From: Tenebrio molitor
Taxonomy: Eukaryota > Arthropoda > Insecta > Coleoptera > Tenebrionidae
Assembly: GCF_963966145.1 (NCBI RefSeq)
Contig: NC_091048.1
Span: forward strand, 23,312,001-23,376,000
Direction of reading: 5' to 3'
DNA length: 64,000 bases
A program made the position numbers and the translations under genes. This document shows positions 43,213 through 53,412 of the stretch, one piece after another; positions within the stretch are counted from its first letter, which is position 1, and every line of letters begins with the position of its first letter. A model generated the notes under the pieces. That model saw only the letters and a list, made by a program, of their open reading frames with translations, ran no database searches and was not told the DNA's origin.

Positions 43213-43462
43213 TATACCTAAGTAGAGGTGTTGGATTTTCTTATGGGCTGTGACCTTGAAAATATCTGCCGAAAGCGGAGCGATAAACCAGTGCCCAATC
43301 TGTAATTGAAAACTGAAAACGTGGAGTACTTTCAAATTCAAATACGTACAAATAGACGATGTTTTCCAGTCAATTTGTAGCGTCTACGTTAGGTCGATAT
43401 TCGTCGTTTGCGCAGATATGGCTCATAGCCCATGAGAAAATCCAAGACCTCTACCTACTAAT
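43213..43462. mobile_element. MITE, about 250 bp, AGTAGAGGTGTTGGATTTTC arms
   Basis: AGAGGTGTTGGATTTTCTTA near 43224 pairs with GAGAAAATCCAAGACCTCTA ending near 43455, and GGGCTGTGA pairs with TCATAGCCC. The interior is not palindromic. Confidence 0.7.
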
Positions 43463-45179
43463 GAATTTTAAACAAAACTTTTCTCATCGCAAAGTTATTT
43501 CAGATTTTTAGTTTAGTTTTAGTTTAGTCACTCGCTTTTAACTTTTTCTGGGATGGGCACTCTCCAATATAATGAAGCTATTTTTTTAATTGAGACAGGT
43601 ATTAATTCTCTTTAACGTGGAGCTCAAACAAAAAATTTCATCTATAGAAAGCATTTAATTCGTTTATAAAACTTTCAATTTGTTAAGGATGTTTTTTTAA
43701 TACTTTCTTCGATAATTAGGAAAATTTAAATTTTTTAAATTAATATTAAAAATAGAAATTAAGTACAAGATCATCGTCTCAAGTTAGTTCAAATTTAGGT
43801 TTTTTTCAGAACATAAAATTAATACATATAACCGTCGATTTATAAAATAAGAGACTTGTTTTAATTCTTTATACCTTTGACTGACAATTCTATCCAAACG
43901 CACTGTACATAATTTGTATTTATTTATTTTGATTCGTTACTTATTCCACGAGCTGCAGGCATTATCCGACACATTCTCAGCCTGACCAGAATGATCAATT
44001 TTTTAATAATTTCGCACATTAACTTCAATTACATGGTTTAAGCCTAATGGTCACTTTAAAAACAGCGTTTATTGCAAAATGGCATAATTCTGGAACAGCT
44101 GTATGTGCGACGAAATTAAGTCGAAACCATGCTACGACACGATGGCTGATAAGAATCGTTAAACCAACATTTAATATTTAGGTCAATTTTATTCTTGAAA
44201 GCGTTCAATTATAACGGAAAAAATAATGCAATATTTGATTAAGCATTTAAAAGCTTGTTACGTGTGGGTGCAAAAAGTAGATCTAATTTTTGACATCTGA
44301 CATTTACATTAATTGATATTGTTGTCGTCTGTAGAAATATCCTTGACGTGTCTTTTGAAAGTTACATTTTCGTCAGTGCAGTCAACAAATTAAATGACAA
44401 AAAATCCTAGGACCGTTGAAATGCAAAAGGTGTCAAAACACGTCTATGCAGATGGGTGCGTGCTGCAGCACGTTGAAACCATATAATTACGACCACATTT
44501 TGGTCGACTTGATCGAGATTGAATTTTTTTACCGAAACAAGAACGTTGCTCGCACCGGTGTAAAAAATGTACTTACTTTCGATTTCGCATTAAACTTTTG
44601 CCATCCTAGATGTAGACTGGGTCGGATAATAGTTCAGGTGCATAACATGTAGAACGATAATTGCGGCGCAAATTACAGCGGCCTGGGTGTCGTCGGCAAG
44701 GTGCAATTCCCCGACGGTTAGGAGTGAAAAGGAAATAATTAAATAATTACCAAAGAAAAAAATTGTAAAAGCGCCACAGATGATATCTCGCGTAATTAAT
44801 CATAGTTTGTCTATTTAACGCGCGTTTACGTGCATTGTTTCGATCAGTCACCTTCATGTTTCGAGCCATCACTTTTGATTAATATCCCGTCGACAATAAA
44901 TATTTCCGTGTGCACTGATACAATCAATCAAATCCATCCGAATCAAGCTCTCAACAAATCACGTCGCGCCATCTGATGCAGATGAGTGCGGTCGACATTC
45001 GGATACATATCTCATTAATCCAATAAACATGATCGAGTGTGCCGGGATTAATTGACAATAGACGATCGTTGCGGTAGTGGAGTCCCGCAGAGAGGCCGGC
45101 TGCTTGACGCGCGCCGACAGCACCAGAACCAAAGGCGCTACTCTCCACGAAAAGTTTGGCAAGGACCACCATCTAGAAC
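43463..45179. other. Intergenic DNA, nothing recognised
   Basis: AT-rich to about 44400. 44400-45180 is somewhat GC-richer, with short open frames but no recognisable domain. Confidence 0.35.
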
Positions 45180-45460
45180 TCACATTAGGCTAAAGTGTTG
45201 CAGGAAGTGACATCCGCTCATTTTTCCCAAGTAATAACAATAATAATAGTAATAATGTGTCCCTATTATCACACCGATCAGTGAAGTTAAGCATTGTCGA
45301 GAGTGGCCAGGGTTTGGATGGGTGACCGCTGGATGTTGTACCCGCAGCCAAGTAAATGAAATAAAATCGTGTTGCAAAGGAATTATAATTACTTCATGGA
45401 AATATTTGTACAGATAAATAACTCCGGCCTCGATGCCGTGCCCCTTTTTTATTAATAACA
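45180..45460 (-). mobile_element. Short non-autonomous retroelement: LINE-like head, antisense 5S segment, ATT tail
   Basis: Read on the - strand: the head near 45455 (GGCATCGAGGCCGGAGTTAT) is close to the head of the LINE at 24770 (GGCATCGTGGCCGGATATTA). Next comes a segment (about 45346-45262) that is the reverse complement of a 5S rRNA-like sequence, then an ATT-rich tail at 45233-45256. No open frame of note. It looks like a SINE-like or internally deleted derivative mobilised by that LINE family. Confidence 0.6.
45262..45346 (+). pseudogene. 5S rRNA-derived segment
   Basis: CCGATCAGTGAAGTTAAGCA and TTGGATGGGTGACCGCTGG match the middle and 3' half of eukaryotic 5S rRNA (usual CCGATCACCGAAGTTAAGCA, TTGGATGGGTGACCGCCTGG), which contain the internal promoter boxes of 5S genes. 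The 5' third and the closing helix are missing or changed, so it is not a working 5S gene. It runs antisense to the retroelement that carries it. Confidence 0.75.
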
Positions 45461-46562
45461 ATATCTTCTAGTACCATTTTTTGAAGAAAATCTATTCAAG
45501 TGAATCATCCGGGTGAAATTTGAACAAGCGCTGCAAGGGATGCATAATTGCATGTTGTTTTCGTCTTGTAATTATTATAATTGGTCGTGTTTACAAGCGA
45601 TTCTGTGTTTATTTTTCGAAAAAAAAAGTACTCGTGGAGTCGCATTACGATATTGTATGCTAATGGATCTTTTTTTGTCAAAGGAAATGTGAAGGTACAG
45701 TTTTAAATGCACAGGTGTTGCACTACACCTACGTACGTGTTCATATCGAAAACATTTTCTTGTAATTGTATCGATAGTTTCGCTAATAGCTGCTGGTGCG
45801 AATAATTAGTACCGACTACGTCATTCAGGCAGTAGTACTGAGTTCTTTGCTTTTTCGTTTATATTATACAAATGTTCTTTTGTATTTAGGTGCATAAGAG
45901 GGAAAGACAGTGTTGGTGTAATTAGTGAGATGTTTACGTTCTTGCAGTGTTCTGCTTCGCTGAAAGATTTACGATCGTCTACCCCACAGTCACTTAAAGT
46001 GGTAAAATACCACCTGAGTCCAGTGTGTAGAATTTTAAATGATTAAAAAAAATGCAGTTGATGGTTTAATGTACAGCGCGAGTAAGGAATAAAATTCCTT
46101 AAATTTATGTCGTATATTTCTGGCAACAATTCCAAGAGAAGTGGTCATCTTCTGGTGCAAATTACACTTTTTTGTTCCACGCAGTGGCAGCGCACGGGGG
46201 CAATTCACCTTGTATACCTTGTATACACTAGTATATCGGACGTTCAAATGAAATCCTGGGCTGGGAAGGCGTTGGAAACCTTCAATTGTTTTGTTTGTAA
46301 GTTGACAGTTGTAATTAGAGCATGTTGACAGCCAACCTAAAATTTATAAACAAAAAATCTTTCTGTTTTTTCTTTCTTGCAATGTTTTACGTTAAAAAGA
46401 GAATAACTGACGATTCCTATTCTCGAAGTAAACATCCAAACATGTTCAATTCTGTGCCGATTAAACAAAAACAAATGTCATTCATGTCAAACGGCGGGAA
46501 ATTCAAACAATCTTACTTTTTTCAACGCCTACTCAGCCCAGGTTTTCATGTGAACACATTTT
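45461..46562. other. Intergenic DNA, nothing recognised
   Basis: AT-rich with short featureless open frames. Confidence 0.35.
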
Positions 46563-46631
46563 TTTTCATTAGTGGGATGCTGAACCGCACGAGCCATAGG
46601 CGAGTGCGGCAATGCCATGAGTTAAAAAAAA
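46563..46631. repeat. Small hairpin with CACGAGCC...GGCGAGTGC core
   Basis: TTTCATTAGTGGGATGCTGA then CCGCAC pairs with GTGCGG then CAATGCCATGAGTTAAA around the core ACGAGCCATAGGCGAG. Same design as 27545-27664. Confidence 0.55.
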
Positions 46632-49600
46632 AACATTATAGAAGTTTATTAAAGGTTTAAAAATATTTGATGTAACAAAATGTAGTTGTCTAGTGAATTT
46701 TTAATTAGGTTTTGTGCCTCAACAAATTGGTTGTAAATGGCCAATGACCAAGAATTGTTAAAAGTCGTAAGATAAGTACAGTTTACAATGAATCATTGTG
46801 ATTCTTAAATCAATAGAAAGTATGTTGGTATGAATATGTAAATGAGTGTATACAATTGACGCACCTTTGGTACAAATGAGTGACTTGGTAATAAATCTTA
46901 ATTCGTCATTCAAGACTCAGATCATTGTTTACCCAGCTTTTTTACCCGCCTTTTTATAGCGGTAATTTTAAACTCATTTGGTCAGGTGGTTATTGTAACA
47001 TAATGCAGCAAGTGTAAATGCAAATGTTGCTTAAATTGTAATTTGCTTGAGACTCTTTCCCTTTTACTATCTTTACGTTGTAGTTACGGCCAACGAACCG
47101 CTTTTTTAGCAATATGAAATAAATTTCTTGTCAAAAAGTAGAAGGTCCGCTAAATGTCTACCAGTTGTAAATTTTGGAAGTTTCGAAAGAAAATAAATAA
47201 TGTGCCAAAATAAAAAGCGTGTTGTAATTTAGAGAAACCTAAATCGTAGGAAATATGAAAAATTAACAATTTGTTATTTAGTGTTGTAAATTATGTTGTT
47301 AGTAAATATTTTGAACGTTCTGAGTAGGTTTAGGTTGTTAATTTAGATCTAGTAGAATTCATCTTCCTGAAAACCTCTTTATATCTTAAGTTTTTCTTTT
47401 TATTCTATTTATTACATATTTATTCCATAAATAAATATCTTCATGAATTAAAAAATATATGAAAATACATCTCAAGTTATTTATAAAGTTAGATTTTCTC
47501 ATTTTACTCCAAAAAATCTGATTCAGTTGGACATAAAAAAATTGCAAAACTTAATCATTACAGCTTGCTGCTTTTCCGAAAACTATAAACATTTTTCTAA
47601 CAGTTAAGTAAGGGCAAGCTTCTTTTTCTCAAATAAAAGTACTACTTTATGCACTCGTTGCAAAATAGTTATTTACGAACCGAGTGCGAGAAGACATGAG
47701 CGCATTATTTGAGGCACGAGCGACTAAGGAGCGAGTGCTTCATTTGCGCGAATGTGCTGAATACGTCTTCGCGCATCAAAGTTTGTACAATTTTTTTGAA
47801 ACAAACATTATGTCATGTCTGATTTGTCGTGTACCATTTGTGAATAAATGGCGCTTGCCCATGCGCTGGCCAAAGTGTCAATTGAATTATATCTAGCGAT
47901 TTATTTTCACTCTTTTGAAATTTTTAGATTGTTCAAAAAGGCGAATGCTTTTTGGATGATTTTGAAGCACTAGTGCGGGAAATCTACGTTCGCGTCAGTT
48001 CAAAAACATTTATTTGATTTTTCTGGATGCGCTATAGATGCAGCACCGCGCTCATAATTTTCTGTTCTTACCGCTTCACTAAAATGTATCGATTATGTAC
48101 AGTGTGTTTTAATACAACGGAGTATTTGTATTGATCAAGGTGAATTGGTATCAGTAAAAAGTGCCATCACAAAAGTTCTTCGAAATTATCCACGGCGTTA
48201 ATGACAGCCGATAATTAGGAAATGGAAGAATGATGGATAATGGATTATCCGTGGGTTTCCAAGAACGGAAATTCGACCCGACCACCGAGCCTCCACGTTA
48301 AAATTACAAGTTAAAAGAGTCGAATTCACAATAAATTTTATTCCGTTGATGAGTTCGGCATTTTTAATTATGGGAATCGGAGGCACTTGTTAATTAAAGA
48401 AGCTCTACGATAATTTATTAGTTTGAAAACTCTTCCAGTACCACACGACCCGTACATCTCTTCGCCGAAAGGTCTTCGACTCCGTTCCTCCAGTTCACGG
48501 CTTCTCCGACATGTCTGAAAAAAAGCCCAATAAAAATTTTCACCGATTAGTTTACACGCTATACCGGGATATTTCTATCTAAATGAGGATCAAGGTAGCC
48601 GAGGATGGAGTCGAGGTATGGTTCGAAAACTCGTTCGGCGGTTCTTTGGCGGGACAAAATTGCTTTCTGCTTTAGCTCGAGCGCGCACTTTATAAAGGCA
48701 GTATCACGTACTCTGCATTTTTATCGATCATCTTTTTGATTATTATCGATAATTAGCTCTACCTTGAACTTAGTTTGATTAGAAAACGTGTTCGGAGAGG
48801 TAAATTCAGCTTTTTTTTTGGTGCGGTGGGTGCCGTCGTCAAATTGCGCCGTGATTATTTTAATTACGGAAAAACCGCTCCACTGGCCGGGTTTATTTGG
48901 GTGAGAGTGATGCGCAAATGCGGATCTTTATTGTTATTACTGCAGAAACGACTCCGATGGGACGTTACAGAGACTACAAGCAATAACGTCTTCATCAGAC
49001 GTCGTTTAGATATCGCGGAGCCAAGAATGCGCCCCCTCGCGTACATTGCCGCTACTGGAAATGGGTGACATTCGCAACGTCAAGTTTTGTCCCTAAAGAC
49101 ATGTCAAAGTTATTCAGCACAACAGAATTGGGAAAATGACTGTTTAATATTTACAATCTCTTAACGAATCTACTTTTACGACAAACATTCTTACATTCAC
49201 TGGAATTGCTTCATTATCTAGAAGCAACTGTTCCATTTCATCTTCTCTATTTCGCTTTAGATCAACGGTTGGTAATAAAAATTAGATCTACCTCCAAAAT
49301 ATAGATATTATTTAATTGCATTTGGTAAATAATAAAATCCCATTTATAATGCATTAACTAGAGTCATGTCCAAAATGATTTTATCAATTGCAGTAAATTC
49401 TGTCAAATCCGAAAGACCCCATCAAATCTGTTCAGTAATGTTTTAGTTATAAGCGCACGAGGGATACATATATGTATACAAATTTTGCCCCTTATAATTA
49501 TACTTAACAAATTATGATTACTAGATCGTGAGTTATTCTCCCCGTTTCTTCCTTGAGACATTTTGGGGCTCAATTACTGTACGTTATAAAAAAAGTAGAT

Positions 49601-50950
49601 AAGAGAAAATATCAAACTAACAACGATTAACGGGACGCGATAAATTTTCATTATGTATAATTAAAGAAAACAATGAAACAATGTAAATGTTATCGGCACG
49701 CTATGAAGTTTAAGCGTCTAGGAAATGCCTAGGCACTTTATAAAATGCCTAGGACTTTTAGGCAACGCTTGAAAATAATAATTTATTTTATACTTATCAT
49801 ATAGATATTTTGTAAAACCCCCACAAATAATGTTATAAAATGTGCTAAATGCTCTTAATTTGTTTTAAATAATTTCCCTACGCATTCTACCAGGTTCTTC
49901 ATTATTTCGTTTTTTAATAAAATTTTAATAAAACGAAACTTTATTTTACATTTTTTATTTTAATTGTAGGTAGGTACCTATAGCCATGTAAAAATTAAAC
50001 GAACAGTTACAAAACACTAATGAAAAATGCTGCGATAAAATATAATTTGTAATTTATCTTTGTTACAACTTTTGTAAGTATGCTTTTAAATTGATAATCC
50101 CAAAATAACATTTTATTGCCATAATAATTCGGGTGCAACCAGTTCCTTGGCATGCATTATTTATGCTGCATATCGTTTACTACTATGTGTATTAAATATA
50201 CGTACACTCGTATTATAATTATATTAAAAAAATTAAAAAAATGGAAGTTGATTGCTCATCGATATCTGTCGTTACTAACAAAGTGACCCAACAGATTATT
50301 CTTCGCAACTGAAATAACCTAATTCCCAATAATATCCCAAAACCTATTCCTTCTATTTATGAAAAACCAACCTATTTTTGATTTTCTTTATGATTTTTCA
50401 AAGCAAAAACTATCGTTTCAAGCGACTCTTGATGTCAAGATATCAAATTTGGATCTTTTCAGTTTCTAACTTAATAAACAATAATATTGTTGGTTTTATT
50501 TCGCTTGAGAAAGTAGAAGTGTTTCAGATAAAATGTTCTAATTGACTGCAAAAAAGTAAATGCTATTAGCAAAATCTGTGAGATTGGAGACAATCGAGGA
50601 AGAAAAAGATAAAAAATACTGGGGTATTTGAAATAGAAAGGAAAAGAAACAAAAGAGAAGAAACTGAAGTAAAGAGAGAAGAAAGAAACAGGTGTTTGAA
50701 GTTGAAAAGGGAAATGTGGTTCCGGCGCCACATGTTTATACCAATTAAGAAGTACATATGTATTTACATGAGTTTAAAAGAATTTATATACTGACGTTTT
50801 ATTGTTTTCTCGGTGCAAAATTTTAATTAAATGGACCTATTTCTAATTTTAGAAATTAAAAAAAAATCACAGCTGCCTTAAGTGCCACCAAAGAAATGTT
50901 TTCAAATGAAAAAAGTCAATGAGACATGTCTGAATTTTTCTTTTTTTATG
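46632..50950. other. Intergenic; hairpin at 47672-47790; GC-richer block 48420-49080
   Basis: No gene confirmed. 47672-47790 is an imperfect inverted repeat around GAGCGACTAAGGAGCGAG. 48420-49080 is GC-richer and holds a possible two-exon - strand candidate (see findings). 50585-50715 is a purine-rich tract. The rest is AT-rich. Confidence 0.4.
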
Positions 50951-50952
50951 TA

Positions 50953-51740
50953 CAGTGTACTCTCTCTTTGCGGATACTCCTCATAAGCGGACATCTCCCT
51001 TAAACGGACACTTTTTGAGGGACCGACAAAACATGTATGGCTTTGCTAATAAAATTTTTCCTCTTAAGCGGACTCTCTATTAACCGGACATGGACACTCA
51101 ATTTCGGTGTTTAACGTCTCACGAACCTCTCTTATGCGGACAGTCAGTGTTGTAAAAATGTAAAAACATCGGGATTTCCCCTGAACTCTGCTGACGGGTG
51201 GAAACGGAACGATCTAAGAACTGCCTGCAGTAGTTTTACTCGACGAAGCAAACATGTCGCAACCAAAAAAAAAAACGCATTCTTACACTTAAAGAAAAAA
51301 AAATGTATGTAGTTGAATTTTATGACAAGCAAAAAGATAGTGTTCGTGCTCTAGCCGGTAAATTTCAAATTGGGAAAACACAGACGACGAACATTATAAG
51401 CAAAAGGGTGAATTTTTACAGAAGTGGAATTCCAATGAGTACGTCACAGAAAAACCAGTTTTTTTTTTCAAAACGAAAGGATTTAACATCGACAAATTCA
51501 CTTATAAATGCTTTGTAAAAGCAAGAAACAAAAATATTCCCTTGTCAGGACCGTCTAATAAGATCAAAGGTGAAAGAAGTTGCATTACCAAAATTTTCTG
51601 TTTCATTTTCATCATAGTCACTGACCAAAGACAAATTATAATACACATCATATGTATTACATATTAAGAAAAAATTCCTCTTAAACGGACACCTCTATTA
51701 AATGGACACCGCGGCTGTCCGCTTAAGAGAGAGTATACTG
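50953..51740 (+). mobile_element. pogo/Tigger-type DNA transposon remnant, 788 bp, TA-flanked
   Basis: CAGTGTACTCTCTCTTTGCG at 50953 is mirrored by CGCTTAAGAGAGAGTATACTG ending 51740, with TA outside both. The ends carry repeated GCGGACA/ACGGACAC blocks, typical of pogo-superfamily (Tigger) elements. The interior keeps only the start of a transposase, so this is an internally deleted copy. Confidence 0.85.
51254..51518 (+). pseudogene. pogo-type transposase, N-terminal CENP-B/psq-like HTH fragment
   Basis: From ATG 51254 (MSQPKKK) an A run shifts the frame. The frame needed then gives KRILTLKEKK, VEFYDKQKDSVRALAGKF and GKTQTTNIISKR, which is the psq/CENP-B N-terminal helix-turn-helix of pogo transposases. 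The A run is 11 long and 10 would restore the register, so a single slippage event probably broke it. The catalytic DDE domain is absent. Confidence 0.75.
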
Positions 51741-51742
51741 TA

Positions 51743-52088
51743 ATGTGTTTGGTATACTTAAAATAATAATAAAGAGAATAGGATAATATTTTTTTCCAAC
51801 ATCGATTATGAAAATGATACTTTCATCACTCAATTTAGTGAGGAAAATAGGCGTTTGCATCACTAGTGAGGAAAATGGAGAAAGTAAACTCACTAGTGAG
51901 GAAAATTTATTTAACAATCTACTACATTAACAATCTACTATCTACTTATTAATATAAAAATTTAAAACACTGTTATTTGCATTAATTGAAACTCCAGATC
52001 CGGAAAATTCAAAAAATAGGGGAGTAAAATAATTATAAAGAAATTTAAAATTGAGACTCATTTTCATAAGCGATGTTGGAAAAAATAG
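51743..52088. other. AT-rich, nothing recognised
   Basis: Contains a short tandem of CACTAGTGAGGAAAATGGAG-like units at 51860-51905; otherwise featureless. Confidence 0.4.
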
Positions 52089-52218
52089 TATACACAATTC
52101 GTGATCAAAGTGCGATTTTTCAACTCGCAATACTATCCTCACTCGCTGGCGCTCGAGAGTATATCATGTATTGCTCGTTGAAAAATCAGGCACTTTCATC
52201 ACTTATAGTGTAATATAC
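52089..52218. repeat. Small fold-back element with CTCACTCGCTGGCGCTCGAG core
   Basis: GTATACACAATTCGTGATCA, then AGTGCGATTTTTCAACTCGC, pairs with the right side (GCTCGTTGAAAAATCAGGCACT, then TATAGTGTAATATAC). The core is a GC-rich near-palindrome. About 130 bp. Confidence 0.7.
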
Positions 52219-52650
52219 TATAAACCTTATTACGAAATAGTCTTTTTTCCAATTTTTTTTATTTCCATGTAAGTACCTAAACTATTTTTTGGGGTACCAA
52301 AACATAGGGCCTATAGTCGTGTACGATGTGCAAACGTTATATTTATTTATTTGGAAGAAAGTGAAAATGAATGAACTGTGACCAAAAGAAAAAATGTTGT
52401 GTTGAAACTTCAAAGCCCAGAAAATTAAATAATAAGCATTTATTATTAAGTATTCTTTGTGCGAACTTCCAAAATTGGAAAACTTTCAAGATCTGAAACT
52501 TTTTGGGAGTTCTCAAGTATGACAGGTCGCAAAAAATGTTCATTGAAGACATCGTAAAAGTATCTAATGTGATTCTGACAAAACTAGACAGCATACCTGA
52601 ACAAGAAATCACTCTATAAAATGTATTGCTTTGAAGGCGCTTGCAGTACA
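52219..52650. other. AT-rich, nothing recognised
   Basis: A 102-codon - strand open frame (52343-52651) abuts the next MITE and shows no domain; taken as chance. Confidence 0.4.
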
Positions 52651-52652
52651 TA

Positions 52653-53410
52653 CAGGGTGCGTCCTAAAAAACGCCGCAAGCCATATCTCCGTTATTTATG
52701 GCTCGATTTAAATAAAACAAAAACTAAAATAAATCACTTTAAAAGCGTTATAAGCACAACATAGACTTTTTTTTCAAAAAGTCATTCAAGGTAAGACGAT
52801 AGTCAACTTTGTTTTTTCAAATAGCTTGGTATATTTTTTTTTACCCATTTTGAAAAAGATTATTTTTCTGAATCTAATGATATGCCACATGTTAGAATGC
52901 ATTTAACAGTAACCGCGAAAATAAATTAATAAAGCATTATTGGAAATTGTTTCTCCAAAAAAAATCAGGTTACTATGGAAAACAATCCTAAACGCGATAG
53001 CAATACTTTCTGAAGAACAGAACAAAAAATAATGTGACAGAATGTGTAATAAATATTGTTTTCCATAGTACCCTGATTTTTTTTTTAAGAAAAAGTTACA
53101 ATAATGAGTGAATAATTTTTTAATTTTTTATTTATTTATTTTCTCGGTTACTATTAAGCGCATCCTAGAATGCGGCATATCGTTGGATCCCGAAAAATAA
53201 TCTCTTTCAAAATCGGAATAAAAAAATATACCAAGCTATTTGAAAAAACAAAGTTTACTATCATCTGACCTTGAATGATTTTTTAAAAAAACACTAATCT
53301 ATGTTGTGCTTATAGTGTTTTTAAAGTGATTTATTCGAGTTTTTGTTTTATTTAAATCGAGCCATAAATAACTGAGATATGGCTTGCGGCGTTTTTTAGG
53401 ACGCACCCTG
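52653..53410. mobile_element. Long fold-back MITE, 758 bp, TA-flanked, CAGGGTGCGTCCTAAAAAAC termini
   Basis: CAGGGTGCGTCCTAAAAAAC at 52653 mirrors GTTTTTTAGGACGCACCCTG ending 53410, with TA outside. Complementarity continues for almost the full half-length (about 350 bp): AGCCATATCTCCGTTATTTA, TTATAAGCACAACATAGA, AAATAGCTTGGTATATTTTT and AATCAGGTTACTATGGAAAA all return inverted. The whole element can fold into one hairpin. Confidence 0.9.
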
Positions 53411-53412
53411 TA

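Noticed and set aside
45262..45346. Functional 5S rRNA gene
   Set aside because: The 5' third and the closing stem are missing, and it sits inside a retroelement.
45180..45461. 93-codon - strand frame ending in a run of tyrosines
   Set aside because: It is the translation of the retroelement's antisense 5S segment and ATT tail, not a protein gene.
46322..46660. 112-codon + strand frame
   Set aside because: Begins with a non-ATG codon, has AT-driven Phe/Lys-rich composition and overlaps a hairpin repeat.
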